This document shows, in pieces, positions 45,713-58,465 of a stretch of 64,000 bases of DNA; position 1 is the stretch's first letter, and each line of letters opens with the position of its first letter. Position numbers and translations under genes: made by a program. The notes beneath the pieces were generated by a model. That model was not told the origin of the DNA. It ran no database searches and saw only the letters and a program-made list of their open reading frames with translations. The DNA is from Gelatoporia subvermispora B. Lineage: Eukaryota; Basidiomycota; Agaricomycetes; Polyporales; Gelatoporiaceae. The stretch lies in the NCBI GenBank assembly GCA_000320605.2, contig KB445793.1, positions 818,556-882,555 of the forward strand, in the 5' to 3' direction.

Positions 45713-46930
45713 CTAATGGTACGTGGGCCAGCCATATGTCGACGATATATTAGAACGCATCAAGTAGTCTGCGAGGTTCGTGATATGCTCGATAGCCAGA
45801 ACACCACGGCTATCAAACTCCGCCAAATCCGACTTGACCCAGTCCGTAATTTTCTCTATCCAGTCTGCGCATCGGTCCGTGCCAACTAGGCAGATCATGA
45901 TGTGCTCCAGTGTTGTAAACTTCGTTGATCTCAACAACCCAACAACACGCTCCCAGACCCTCTCTTGAAAAGTTCGTTCATCGGCCCGCGAAATGCCCAA
46001 AGTGATCTCGCGTATGTTCTTGAGCGTATGGCAGAGCCACACAGTGGACGAGGCCTAAAGCTAGGGTATCCATCTCCAGCACCTGCAGCTCGGTACAATT
46101 CTTCAGGGTGAACAACGATGTCCAATCACCTGATTGAGAGATAAGAATGCATGGCAATAATTGACAAACTGTATCGCACCTAAACTCTCGCCGATGACAC
46201 ATATACGGAAATGTTTCAGCGTAGCATTGCATGCCTGCACCATTTTTCCAAGATGCGGCATGGTTATTATGTCAATGGGTACGGCGGTAAAAGACTCCAG
46301 GCCGTTATACATCGACTGTGAGACCAGCCAGTTCAGGAAGATGTCGGGTGTCATAGGATTGGCGACAAAGTCCAGCACTCGGAGACTAGGAGGTGCTTTA
46401 TTTTCCCGTCGTGGAGGGTTGCGACTCAGACCATAATCCGTGCCACGGCTTACGATGGAGCGTAGCCGCGGAAGACCGACCATGAGTAACATCAGGTCGT
46501 CTAGAGAGTCGATGCGGCCTCCCCTGATCTCGAGTACCTCAATGCTCTGCAATTGAAGTAGCGATGTGGGAGTATATGTCTCGTCGCTCTTCAGCACGAC
46601 CTTCCTAACTCGCTGTAAGTAAACCCAAAGTGGTGGAAGGATGGTGTCTAACCAGACAAGTCCGGGTTGATTCGGGCTATGTTTATGATGGACCTGGATC
46701 TCCCGGATATAGCTGCCATTTTCGGTATTGTTCACAATGACATTCCGAAAAGCCCTCGCCTTATTCGCAGACAAGACCACCTTCTTGAAGATGTGCGCGC
46801 CGACTCGTGATGCCCAGGACGAGCATGTCAAACTACAGTTGCACAGAGTGCTGATGTCGTCGGAAAGGAGGTCGATGATGATATCTATGACCTCTTGAGG
46901 AAGTCTGGGGAGCTTTTTGCTTGTTGGCAT
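45713..46930 (-). pseudogene. F-box protein 1, C-terminus frame-shifted
   Basis: Exon 1 46180-46930 starts MPTSKKLPRLPQEVIDIIID, an F-box, and continues as LRR-like helical repeats (VVLKSDETYTPTSLLQLQSI, LMVGLPRLRSIVSRGTDYG). Exon 2 starts at 46129 and in this frame stops at 45978, giving 300 residues. The usual C-terminus is still present downstream in another frame to 45713 (REITLGISRADER, GVLAIEHIT). Compared with the neighbouring paralogue, about 38 nt are missing near 46040-46060, which explains the shift. A short 31-nt intron could bridge it in principle. F-box proteins act as substrate receptors of SCF ubiquitin ligases. An upstream in-frame extension to 47122 exists but looks like leader sequence. 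Confidence 0.7.
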
Positions 46931-47740
46931 CGGCGGCACATTGATACTGACGCCTGCAGTTAATGCGCGTCGCTGGGGTGCTTCCAAAACACACCAAACT
47001 GCAGCAAACGCAAAAGCCGTGACGACGACCGCGTTCGATGAATGCCTAGGCATTCTTCTTAACTCCCGGATAGCAAGGCCAAATGGATATCCGATTGGCG
47101 TCGCAAGAGCTCTGCAATGCACTGAAGGCAGGTCGTAGTATCAGAACGGATGTATTTTCCCAGAAGTTAATCATCCTCACATCGATAACGCACAACCTCG
47201 GGACTAGTCAATTTTGTAGCCACCAACTTGATTTTGCAATGGATCGAGGCGAAGCGGTGGCACGAACGAGATAAGTGTCGTGTGGGAAGGCGGCACTGAG
47301 TGGGATCGGCCCTGTTCACATCTCGCGTGGTCCAGTGTTGCCTGAGCCTGCATCGATCTAATCTGGAAGAAACGGACAAGATTCTGTGCAGGAGGCCAAA
47401 TTCCAGCTGTAGTGCATGCAGATTGTATGCAGGGGTCAACATACAGAGTCTGTGCTGCTGACCTGATCTGCTCATACGGTCGATAACAGTACGTGCATGA
47501 TGGTATCTCGAGCCCGAGACTACGCTGAAATTACAACGAGATGGATGAAGAAGAATCTGCCCTTGGATAATCTCTACGCAGACCTGAGTACTACCTCTGG
47601 ATCCAGGAAAATATTGCATGATCCACAAAACCCGTCACTAGGAAATATCGACATTATGATTATAAGACAAGTTGATCTAGAATGAGCATCATGTATAGAG
47701 CAAAAGTGTAACAGCTTACGCCGTGGCATGCAGCTCAACG
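46931..47740. other. Intergenic between F-box genes 1 and 2
   Basis: About 800 nt with only short ORFs. Confidence 0.45.
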
Positions 47741-48997
47741 TCAACTATGATACAGCGATCTACTAGGGCGCTGCCAGTACTCTCCAGGGGACGAAAAGTG
47801 CTCGAGAGCCAGGGCACCGCGCCCCTCAAGATCTGCCAAATCCGACTTGACCCGAGTCAAGACCCTCCCTATCCAGTCCGCGCGACCGTCCATGGCAATG
47901 GTGTGTACGGTGACCCGCCTTAGCGATGAAAGGCTTTCCTCGGACAACAGCTTGACGAAGCGCTCCCAAACCGTGTCTTGTAGAATCCTTTCGTCAAGCT
48001 GTGAAATTCCCAAAGTCACTTCGCGTATCTTCGGGGAGCGCACTTGTCCTAGGAGCTTTCCAATCCAGTCATACGATATCTCCAACGGAAGAAGATCCAC
48101 AGAGCTCAATGCTGGGGAATCCATCTCCAGCACCTGCAGTTCGGTACAGTCCTGCAATGTGAATTGCGACGACCATACCCCTAATTAAGCGATAAGAACG
48201 CGTGATACGGTTCATTGTATTGGCTTCGCACCTGAGCTTTCCCCATCGATTTCTTCAACAGAGATACGGATGTGCCTCAGCGTGGAACTACAGGCTTGCA
48301 CCACGCGTCCGAGATGCGGTATGTGCTGCATTGCAACAGGTACGGCGGTAAGAGACTCCAGATGTGTACACATAGACTGCGCAATCAGCCAGTCCATATA
48401 GATCCCGGGCGTCATGAAGCTCTGAACAAACTCCAGCACTCGGAGACTAGGAGGAGCTTCATCCTGTCGCTTTGGAGGTTTGTGGCTTGGGCCGTAATCC
48501 GTCCCACGGCTTATGATAGAGCGCAATCGTGGAAGACCAACCATGAGCGACAGCAGGTCGTCCAGGGAGTCGATGCCGCAGTCCCGTATCTCGAGTATCT
48601 CAATACTCGGCAACTGAATTAAGGACGTAGGAGTGTATGTTCCCTCCCCGGCGAGCACAATCTTTCTAACTTGCTGCAAGTATTTCGATAGTGGCCGGAG
48701 GATATTGGTGTCCAACCAGACTGGACTGGACTGATACACGCCGTGCTGGTGGTAGACGTGAATCTCCCGAACGTAACTGCCGATCTCGGGAGTGATCGTG
48801 ATAAGCTTCTCGAAAGCTTCCGCGTTCCTTACGGAGACGGACACGTTCTTGAAGAGATGTACGCGTGTTCGAGGTAACCAAGACGAGCACGTCAGGCTGC
48901 AGCTGCGCAGACTAACCGAGTCGTCCGACACGAGGTCGATGATGATATCCGTGAGTTCCGGCGGAAGTCGAGGAAGTATACCCTTCGCCGGTGGCAT
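47741..48997 (-). CDS. F-box protein 2
   Basis: Model: exons 48232-48997 and 47741-48180; 401 residues. The F-box is at the extreme N-terminus: ILPRLPPELTDIIIDLVSDD, then SLRSCSLTCSSWLPRTRVHLF. The rest is LRR-like, with PSIEILEIRDCGIDSLDD and LMVGLPRLRSIISRGTDYG, and ends with TLGISQLDERILQDTVWERF. This is the classical architecture of the expanded basidiomycete F-box family. It is a close tandem paralogue of F-box 1 and complete. Likely an SCF substrate receptor; the target is unknown. Confidence 0.85.
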
Positions 48998-49539
48998 ATC
49001 ATTCGTGTCTGTAATTGATACACAGGATGTTCAGGGAGAAGCCAGCTGTGTAGATCCGACTGACGTCCGACCGTGCGTTTGTGCTAGGGATGAATCGCAG
49101 AATCAAAAGCCCGGTGCGCTGCGAGATATTAACTTGACTTACATGAGCAGTAGTCAAACCCAAAGCTGGTACATGCTGTAGCTACCAGCCTGATCGCGTC
49201 TGAGTCGAAACAGGACGAATTGCCGCGAAGTCGGTGTGCAGCATGTTGGGGTCGGCCAGATGCACGCGAGCCCGAGGCTGGCGTGGCGTAGCGCCACAAC
49301 CCAGATCGACCAAGATCCGAGAACCTCGGGCATATAGATGCGGCCGTGTTTCGGAGCCATTGTATGCGGGCATTTATATTAGCTGGCTACACTATAAGGT
49401 CTAATTACGATATCGATTGTGTGCGCGAAGAATCGATAATAATATGTGCGTAGCGAATGCGAACATACGTGCAATTATGCATGACGAGACCTCGACCCCG
49501 AGACTGCGAAAGTCACAAAGGGTCCACAAAGAGCACACT
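48998..49539. other. Intergenic between F-box genes 2 and 3
   Basis: About 540 nt; no gene supported. Confidence 0.45.
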
Positions 49540-50950
49540 CTACACTTGAATCACCTCTATCTCGACCTGCAGTAATCCCCTCTTATCAAGATCTGGAAGA
49601 ACTGTCTGGATCCTCTTCACAATGTTGTTTCCCTCCGTATCCTCCAAACAGCGACCCAAGAATCGTACACGTTTCAGGTTCTTGAACTGGTCCGACTGTA
49701 GTAGCTTCGCCATGTGCTTCCACTCAGGCGTGGTGAACTTGATAGTGTCGGGTGGATATACGGTGAATGAGACCTCTTCGAGGTCGCGGGATGTCACTTG
49801 AGACAGCATAGATGCGATCCACGAGAAGGATGCGTGCCCGGTCTGGAATGCCATCGCGTATTCGAACGGCGAAGCGAATGCAATTGAACGAAGCATCGTG
49901 CAGTGACTTAGCGAGAAATGCTCTTCAAATATATCTATTCGAGATATGAGAAGACTTCCACGCCGTATGGGCCATAAGCAACGTACCGGTGAACATTTCG
50001 GGTCCCACTTCGAGGAGAGCGATCTCAAAATGCTTCAGCGATGGACCGGCCGACTTGATGAATTTGCCAACCGGGATGAGCGCCGGTTTCTGTATTGGCA
50101 AGAGCGTGAGGGACTCGAAGCCCTCATGGACACCACCAGACACCAGCCAGTTGACGAACGGCTCGGGGTTGAGCGCGCTCGACATCACGGTGATGTTCTT
50201 GATTGGTGGGCGATACGTATCCGTCAACGAAGGGTCTTCTTCGCCACGCGCAATGAGCGTGCTCTCGATAGTGAGTGTGTCGAGGCGGGGGAATGCGCAC
50301 AAAAGAGTGGTGACGTCCTTGAGAGCCGCAAATTCGCATGCGTGGAACTTGAGCGATGTGACGGGGGCAATGTCCTTGAAATTCTTGGACTGGTATGCTC
50401 CCCGACCACGCAGCTCGAGTGTCGTCACGTTGGGTAGAGACGGGAGGACCTTCGGGAGGAGGTCAACGTGCCACTCGGAGTTGTCTTCGCGCAACGTGAC
50501 AATGGCTAGGTGTGACACATGTTGCCCTATCGCCGGGCCATCGCGCAGCAGCTGAACAAGCTGTTTCGTGTTCTTCGAAGTGAGCTTAAGCTCACGAAAG
50601 AAGTGGTACCGCGATCTCGGGAGCCACGTGCGGCAAACGAGACCACAATTCGCGAGAGCTTGACGGTCGCCTTCGAGGTGATCAAGGATGCGGTCTGTCA
50701 GCTCTGGCGGGAGGGTCGGAACCGTGACCATAGGTTCTGGGCGTTGCTCAACGGGCTGCGCAGGGACGTGCGTAGCGGGCGTGGCAGGTGCTTTGGAGCC
50801 GATAAGGAAACCGCGTCTAAACATCTCCTTGAATATGACGACAACAATAAGCCACAGAGGTAAACTAGAGAGTGCGACGCGTAGACTGAACGCTGTCCAG
50901 ACAATGGCTGAGCTTATAGGAACGACAGACCTGAAAGGAACGGCACTCAT
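49540..50950 (-). CDS. F-box protein 3
   Basis: Model: exons 49987-50950 and 49540-49934; 452 residues from the first ATG. The F-box is VPTLPPELTDRILDHLEGD with ALANCGLVCRTWLPRSRYHFF, followed by LRR-like segments (LPNVTTLELRGRGAY, AFPRLDTLTIESTLI) and a C-terminus with PEWKHMAKLLQSDQFKNL. The first 40 residues contain a hydrophobic stretch (LSSLPLWLIVVVIF). If translation starts at 50950 the protein may be membrane-anchored; an ATG at 50824 (MFRRGFLIGS) would omit it. Same family as F-box 1 and 2 but clearly more distant. SCF substrate receptor by family inference. Confidence 0.82.
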
Positions 50951-52101
50951 ACTGTAAGGTGTGGGAGAGCACCGGGCGCGGCGACCACTACTACTTGTAG
51001 CGCGACGGAATGATGGACGTTATCGGACGATGGAGACGCACTTGGTGCAGGGCGAGAATGGGGCGAATAAGGGTCGACTGGGCAAATGTTCGCATGCGAG
51101 ACATATTGTACCGATGAAGGCGCCTAATTATGTCGGACAGCACATGCCCGAAGCCGAGCACAGCAGGTCAACATGACAGCTGCGGCAAAGTTTATGTTGA
51201 TCTAGCACACGCTTCCCCATTCGGCGCACGTCATGGCACCACACCAGAGCTGCTAAGCCTCGGAGATTTGCCGGCATGACACTCTAACGAGCCCCACCAG
51301 ATCATTGCGGATAGTGCAGGAGGGTGCTGAGCCGCCGTGGTCTCGGCGACTGCGCAGCGGCGGCGCACGGAGAAGCCAAAGTATACCCCGGAAACACCGG
51401 GGTTGTGCTGCCTTTTCAATTAGATCGACAGGAACCGGGCAACAGTGGTTGGCGAAGACTCCGAAGAGGGTAATGCAGCTTGGACGGTTGGTGCCCTCTC
51501 AGCCAATGCTGTCGAACCGTACGAGATCGCAGGCCGAGATTGAAGGCCGTCGTCATGCACCGAAGACACTTGGCGGCAACTACCAAACGCGACCACAGGA
51601 AACGTGCGGATGTGTACAGTCAAGACGGTGAGAGTCAAAAGCGGAAAGCACACAGGTCGACAGTGAGGGGCTCCCGCGACAGGGCCGCAACCTGTTGCAA
51701 AACACGCTCCATGTTCGCAGAGCGCTTGAGCGCCCTCCTACCACAGGCGCTTGACAGTCCTTCAAGCTCGAGCTCAGGTAAGCCTCTCCTGAGTACGAAT
51801 CGTCCGAGTTCGTTGCAAGCTGATCTGCTCAAGAATTGTTTCAGAAATGACTAGTTCTGTACTGGTGACAATGCCCATGAGAGCGGATGCTTGCAGAACG
51901 CAATCATCGATCAACTCTCGTTCCGAAGAATGTTTCGCAACTGAAAATCGCGCGTCTCGAAGTACACTTAGGAGGGACGTGTGTGGGACGAATATCGTCG
52001 TGTTATTTTAGATGCGTTTTGGGTGACCCCTCTTCTGTGGATGAGGTCTGCTATAAGTTGCCAGTGCGAACCTCACTCAGGTCTCTCCAAAGTCTCTCAC
52101 A
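50951..52101. other. Intergenic between F-box 3 and O-methyltransferase
   Basis: About 1.15 kb, no recognisable gene. Promoters of two divergent genes are expected at its ends. Confidence 0.5.
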
Positions 52102-53986
52102 ATGTCCGTCATCAAGGAACTTGCGCGCATCATTAACGAAGGTGTCAACACTATTCAGTCCAAATGTGATGCGAGCGGCAAGCCGTTCCCGTCACTCGAC
52201 GAGCCTTACACTCCGGAGTCCGACGCTGTCCGCATTCAAGTGATAGCTGATGCCCTGCCAATCATTGCGGCTGCGAATCAGCTCATTGCGACGCTCCAAA
52301 TCCCCGCCATGAGTATTATTGTCGCATCTGGATACGTAAGTTCCCATTGTTCCATCCTTTGTCCCACCTGTATGCTCAAAGGATATATCAGGTTCATGTT
52401 TCAGCTGCTTTCGCGACTATCGCCAAGGCCAATGTGGTCGAAGCACTCCGCGAGGCTGGTCCTCAGGTAGGGACTTCCCCATTCACCGAGGTTCTCTGAG
52501 CCGCTAAGACATTTTCGTTAGGGCCTACACGTCAAAGAGATAGTAGAGAAGATCAAGAAACCCATGGATCCGGCCAAGCTTGGTAACTTATAACTTATCG
52601 CCCCAGCTCAACCAAGTCTGACACTCCTTCGTAGCGCGAATGCTGCGCATCTGCGCTACCTACCACATTTTCCGGGAGGTGGCACCGGATGTCTTCACGA
52701 ATAACCGCATTTCCTCCTTGTTGGACAAAGGGAAGCCGTTGAAGGAGATCCTTGCGAAGTGCGCGCACTCGGACGATATTCATACAATTCATTCTGACGC
52801 TTCGTTGCAGGCCCCTGGAGGCATTTGATGAGTCGCCGGGCTGTGCAGCATTTGTCGACATTCTGTGCGCAATGAGCGTTCTTTCGACGTATACGCTTTT
52901 ATTGACATCCTTACAGCATAGATGAGTCTTTCAAGGCCGCAGCAGTCACCCAGGATCATCTCATGGACCCTTCTACTGCGTTCTCTGACGAGCCGAACCA
53001 GCTCCCTATCCAACGCGCCATGCACACCAACAAGGCGCTCTTCGAGTGGTACGACGAACCGGGAAACGAGCTGCGCCGCCGCCGGTTCAACATCGCCATG
53101 AAAGAATCCGTCAAGTTCGAAGTTCCAGGTGCTATCCTGCAAGGTCGGTCATCTGCAGCAGAATTTGTCTCATCTCATTAAGCTCATTTGACGCGCAGGC
53201 TTCGACTGGGGTGCACTTCCGAAGGGTAGCAAGGTAGTAGACGTTGGAGGTGGCATCGGCGGTACCACTATGGCTCTATACGACATCCACAAGCATCTTC
53301 GGTACGTCATCCAAGACCGGGAGGCTGTTATCAAACAGGCTCAGCAGGTAAGCTGTCTACTTCACATCACCCACATCAGGCTCAAGCGGTTACATCAGGT
53401 GTGGCAAACCGAAAGACCTGAAGCTCTCGAAAACGACACCCTCGCCCTCCAACGTACGCTCTTTCTCTCTTTCGCCTTATATTTGACCGCACTCACATCC
53501 GTTTCCCACAGCGCACAATTTCTTCGAGAAACAGCCGGTTAAGGATGCCTCCGTCTTCCTGCTGCGCACTGTCATTCACGACTGGTCGGACCGCTATGCG
53601 CGCACGATCCTCACACACCTGCGCGCGGCCGCCGCACCTTACACGCAGCTCGTGCTCGTCGACCAGGTCGCGCCGCTTGCCTGCAGCGAGGACGGCATCT
53701 CCGACGTGCCGGGTGCCACCGCGCCCACCGCGCCCCCACCGCTCCTGCCGAATTTCGGTCTGGCGGGGTCGATGGTGTACAATCTCGACATCCAGGTGAG
53801 ATGAAATATACATCTTCCGATTTTCTGAGATTTTGACGCGCTTTTCAGATGATCCTCCTGTGTGGTGGTGAGGAAAGGACCGTCCTGAAGATCAGTCAGC
53901 TTTTGAGCTCCGCGGGATGGAAGCTTCAGCGGATTGCTCGCGTCCCGGGCAACTTGCTACACAAGATTATAGCAACTCCTGCATAG
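52102..53986 (+). CDS. SAM-dependent O-methyltransferase (COMT-like)
   Basis: Model: exons 52102-52335, 52392-52466, 52522-52582, 52635-52758, 52811-52864, 52917-53143, 53199-53347, 53399-53453, 53512-53795, 53849-53986; 466 residues, phases consistent throughout. An N-terminal winged-helix dimerisation part (ALREAGPQ, VKEIVEKI, MLRICATYHIFREV) is followed by the SAM-binding GSKVVDVGGGIGG, VIQDREAVIKQA, HNFFEKQPVKDA and the catalytic-base region LRTVIHDWSD. The family methylates hydroxyl groups of small aromatic or polyketide-type metabolites. No polyketide synthase or other biosynthetic core gene lies nearby in this window, so a cluster is not supported. The Ala/Pro/Thr stretch in exon 9 is a family-typical insertion. 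Confidence 0.9.
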
Positions 53987-54450
53987 AGCCAGAAAGAGTT
54001 AGGAAGAGAAGGACAGTGTAACGATAGCTCAGTAGAAGCCAATGTCTCTTCCATGTCATCCCTAGCAGTGTACTACAATTGAATAGCTCAGCTCCATGCA
54101 GCCTGGAACTATGCCTATCAGCCCGGGTCGTCGTCACAAACAGTCGGACCGATGCGGATGTTTCATCTCTTCTATTGTAGCATATTCGTACAGTACGGCT
54201 ACCGAAATATTTTCAGTCATTCGGAACATATCTGGGATCCGATAATCACAATATGAGACAACGAGAAGCGAAGACGTGGAGAGTGATGAGAATGAGGCAG
54301 GCTCAAACGGGGCTACAGGGTGAGCGGAGAGATCAGTGCGAGGACAACAGACGAACGGAAGGTGATGCAATCGATTAGCCAATAGGAGATGAAGAGAAAG
54401 TCCGGCCATGTTACGTCTCATGAAGTCCATCTACAATCACTGCGAGCTAT
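53987..54450. other. Convergent intergenic region
   Basis: 3' regions of the O-methyltransferase (plus) and RING gene (minus). The 98-codon ORF at 54134-54430 is unsupported. Confidence 0.45.
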
Positions 54451-57400
54451 CTACGAACTTTGGCCATCCCCTGCTGTCGAGACACCCTGCAACAATGATC
54501 AATCGATATTCAACGATTTTTTAGTGCAATGAACGCACCTTTGACCGGCAGGCAGGGCAGTTGTTACGTCCTACTTGCAGCCATTTATCGACGCAGTCCT
54601 TGTGGAAGGCATGCTTGCATGTCATAAGACGAAGCTCATCGTTCGCCTCATAATCATCAAGACAGATCAGACACTGTAGCCAAGGTCAGCTTACTTCAAA
54701 CGTGTCAGACCACTTGTAATTAACACGAACCCTGTCGACGCAGTTCGAGGCAACCCTGCCGTCCGTTTCGTAGGTTTGCAGGTCCGCAGACTTGAATATC
54801 TGCAAGCCAGAATTGTCGATGTCCTCCCTCGTGGCAACAGGAGGCTTGACTTGTCCGAGTAGCTCAGCAAGTTCCCTAGCAGAAGTGTAAGTGATCATCA
54901 GTCATGACACACAAAGGGCACTTACCACAATGCCTCGTAGGAGTCCAGGCTGTCCGAGCCAGTGACCATATGGTGGTTGGGAGGATAGTATCCTAAGGGA
55001 ACGGATGAGTAACAGCAGATCGGACGCACACACCAGCTACTTACCGCCTATCACATAGATCAAGAACGTCCTCGAGCCCGATCCTTCGCTCGATGCCCGT
55101 CCTCGTGACGCACCTCTCCGCCCAGGTCGCAACGTCCTCAGTGCGTTCGCTGCGCGTGAGTGCCAGCCGCGGCCGCGCTGGCCTGTAGGATCGTCCATGG
55201 ATGTGGGAGTGGCCGTCGCAGACTCGCGTTCGTCCAATGCCTCCCCGGTGCTGTCGCCTGCAGGCGGCTCCGAAGGGAAGAACGCCTCATGGTCGCCATG
55301 CTCATGGTCATGTCCGTGCGCCATGTCGACGGACTGCAGCCCGACGACGATGACAGGCACGACGACGCCGTTGTTAGCGTCACCTCGAACGGCCGTAGTA
55401 GAACTGTCCGTTGACCGACGCTGCTCTGCAGTGGTAGTCGACGATGTAGCTGCAGGAACAGCCTGAGGCGCGTCCGAGGCGCGCGGGGCAGTGGTGTTCG
55501 CGTGGCTTGGTGTATTCCCAGCAACATTGGTGGGGTTCGTGTGTGCAGCATGTGCCTGGGCTTGATCGGCGTGGATCGGCGGGAAGCGGTAGATACGCCA
55601 CAGGTTGATACCTGGGGGCCTGCGGTCTGTCCTCCTATCGTTCGCATTAGCCCGCTCTTCAGGCCCGATAGGCACAGCACCGAAAGTGGGAATGGGTGTC
55701 GGAGTACGCGGGGACGCGTGCAGGTCGCTGATTTCGGGTACATAGACCTCGCTGTCTAGCTCATCGTCCGAGCTATCCGATACTTCCTGCAACGGTGGAG
55801 GCTCATCATCATCGAGGTTTTCATTGGCTTCCAGAGCAGATGTAACCTCAATAGTTGGCTGGATGGTGTCTGTGACGTCGGTGGTAGAGGGTGGTAGGAC
55901 AGGTGTCTCACTCTCAGCCTCCGTGCCTGTCGATGCTTCGGGCGCTGGGGTAGTAGTAGCAGTATGATCGGCCTGCACAGACTCCCCAGAAGGTGCCGTG
56001 TCGCCTTCCGTGAGCACAACCCGCAGGTCGGCCTGCAAGTTGATCAAGAAACGCTCAAAGCTGTCTTCTGAAGGTAAAGGTCGGCTAGGGTCATCAGTAG
56101 TGGAGCCAGCAGTCGTCGCATCGGCAGTGCCGGAAGGTTCACTGCGCCTCGCTCCCAAGTCTGGGCGGGCCGCATCGCCATCGAGACCGAGACCCATATT
56201 TAGAGCGCGGGCCATCTCAGCAAGCATGAATTCGCCCGGACGCATGCGCGGCTCACTGTCAGTTCCAGCGCCCGGGGCACTCTCATTCGAAGTAGTCGCC
56301 GCCGCCGCCATCGCCGGGGGAGTAGTGCCAGGCACAGGCAAGGGCGCATCACGAGGATGGAGTCCCAGACGGTCACGGAGCGTATCCCAGACAGTGCGAA
56401 TCCTGTCCCGGGCATCTCGCGGATTCTGAGCACCTGTTGCGGTACCGCCAAAGCCAGCGGTGGGTTCAGGAGTCTGCGCAGGAGCCGGCGAAGGGCCGAC
56501 ACCGAATCCTGTAAGGCCTCCTAATGGACCACCAAGCGATGAGGTAAGGTTGTTCAAGCCCGAAGTAGGGGTGGGGGATGTAGGCCGATTGTTTATGGTG
56601 CTCGGATTCCCGGAATTGCCCAAGTTGGGTCCTCCGAATACCATGTTAGGAGAGAACAGCGATGCAGCCGTCGCAGCCGCAGCAACACTAACAAGACATT
56701 AGGCCGTCCATGTATTACTGCACACAATAACTCACCTGAGCAGCGTGCCGAGGACATCAATGCTACCTGGGGATAAAGGACGTGGGCGGCCATCTTGCTC
56801 AGCGTTGGACGAAGCACTGCTATCTGACGGTTGCTGACTATGTGACGAGTCTTCTGGAGTTGCTGACTCGCTAGTGGCACTTGAGGAGGGATCGCTCGCG
56901 CCAGTCGAACTGCCATCGGGCGTCGTTTCCGGTGTCGTCGCAGCATCAGATGATGGTTGTCGCAAGACTGTGTGGTTCGGACGCGGAACAAGTGACGATA
57001 ATCTACTCCTTCCACCGTAACGTTCACTCGATGCAGGATGGTGGGCGGACGCTGATCGCCGGAGCGAACCATCAGCAGGCGCTGGAGACGAAGTGGACGA
57101 GGGCCCTCGTCCTGCTGTGACATGCGTCGGGTTAGGTGCGTCAGTCGTGTTGACGACACCTTGCACAACGACAAGTGTGCCAGGAGGTGGGAACTGGCGT
57201 GGTAACTGCTGTTGTGCGAAGTCGTGCCCTTGTTCGGTTGTGGGTCCAGGGTTCATTGAAGGCGCTGCGTTGACCCTGGAAGAACGCGTGTCGTTCGCAG
57301 AACCGTTGCTCTCTGCTGCGGGCGTCGTTGTGGTTGGAGATGGATGACTGCCCAAAAATTCTGAGATGTCTCTGTGGATCTCGTCAATGGTTGGCGAGTG

Positions 57401-58099
57401 TGGAGCGCCTGTATTGGGAGGTTGGACAGGTAGAGAAGTGGGAGCGGGCCCAACTGGTCGATTATCGGTACTCGGAGAAGGGTTGTGCTCGAGTTCTGTG
57501 AGGATTCGTGAGCTGGCATCGATACGAGGAGGACAGCAAGGGGATGCGCTAGGAGTGTGGCTAGCGAGCTGCGTACCAGACGAGCCTTCGCCTCTGATAA
57601 AATCGCCGACACGCCCTTGTTGTCCAGCTCGTGTTTCGCCATCGGACTCTGATTTGCGTACAGTCGATGTTCGCACAGGGGCCTTTGACCACCTTCGCGA
57701 CGAACGCCACCGCTTCTTCTTGCGTTCTGGATCCTCGGATTGCGAGTACTGCTCGCGCAGCGAGTTCGACGAGGATTGCGAGCGAGGGAGGAGACCCAGA
57801 ACACTACGCCGCAATGAGGAGCGTCTTGACCGCTTCGCTGGAACGGAGGATGCAGTCGATGGTGCGGCGATGGCGTCGCCATTGCCGTTATCGGTGCTTG
57901 AGGACGCGCTAGATGTTGAGGGCGCTGATGATGATGTGGGGATTCGACTGGATCGCCTTGACTGCTTGTCCGTTGTCGAAGGGGTAGTGCGGGATGATGA
58001 GCTGGCTTCACCGCCGTTGTCGCGAATGGCGCGTCCGCTATCGGTCGGTTGCGAGCGCGGCGTCTGGGGAGGGCTCCTCCTGGAGACAGATTGGCCCAT
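54451..58099 (-). CDS. Large RING-H2 ubiquitin ligase-like protein
   Basis: Model: exons 56736-58099, 55045-56687, 54926-54992, 54731-54875, 54539-54673, 54451-54486; 1129 residues, all phases consistent. Residues 1-1000 are low-complexity, rich in Ser, Thr, Pro and Asp/Glu, beginning MGQSVSRRSPPQTPRS; Gly2 and the following Ser could allow N-myristoylation. The conserved end has RTFLIYVIGGYYPPNHHMV, SYEALWELAELLGQVKPPV and a RING-H2 finger at about 1074-1113: CLICLDDY, TCKHAFHKDCVDKWL, NNCPACRS (C3H2C3 ligands complete). It probably acts as an E3 ubiquitin ligase. The conserved block just before the RING is seen in fungal homologues. Several antisense ORFs here are compositional shadows. Confidence 0.88.
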
Positions 58100-58465
58100 G
58101 ATGTGGAAAGGCTGAAGGAGAGACTAGAGTGAAGAAATTATACAAATGGAGGGTCGTAAACGGCTGGCAAGGATCCAGCAAGCTGTGGCAAAGGCAGGGA
58201 GTAGTAGGACGTCGTCGGTGTTGATGAACGAGATGGTGGACGCTCGGAGGCAGAGGCCTGTCACACCGCCACTTTTGGTCAGCGATGCTGTAAGCCCTCA
58301 GCCGCTTCCTCCCCTCAATTCCTGGTTCACTGCCCTGTCCTGGGTTGCAATCCAGTTTACAAGTACAATTCTCCTTGTGAGCTACGTGTACATTCCAGCA
58401 GACAACGTCGTCCGATTTCACTATTATCTCGCCGTTCGCACAGGCGCTCATCGTGGCCATTGTCC
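58100..58465. other. Spacer between ureG and RING gene
   Basis: 366 nt; 3' region of ureG and promoter of the RING gene, both on the minus strand. No gene seen. Confidence 0.45.

Noticed and set aside
57253..58011. Overlapping long ORFs on both strands (252 and 249 codons)
   Set aside because: Low-complexity region of the RING gene exon 1; only frame 56736-58099 continues into conserved exons.
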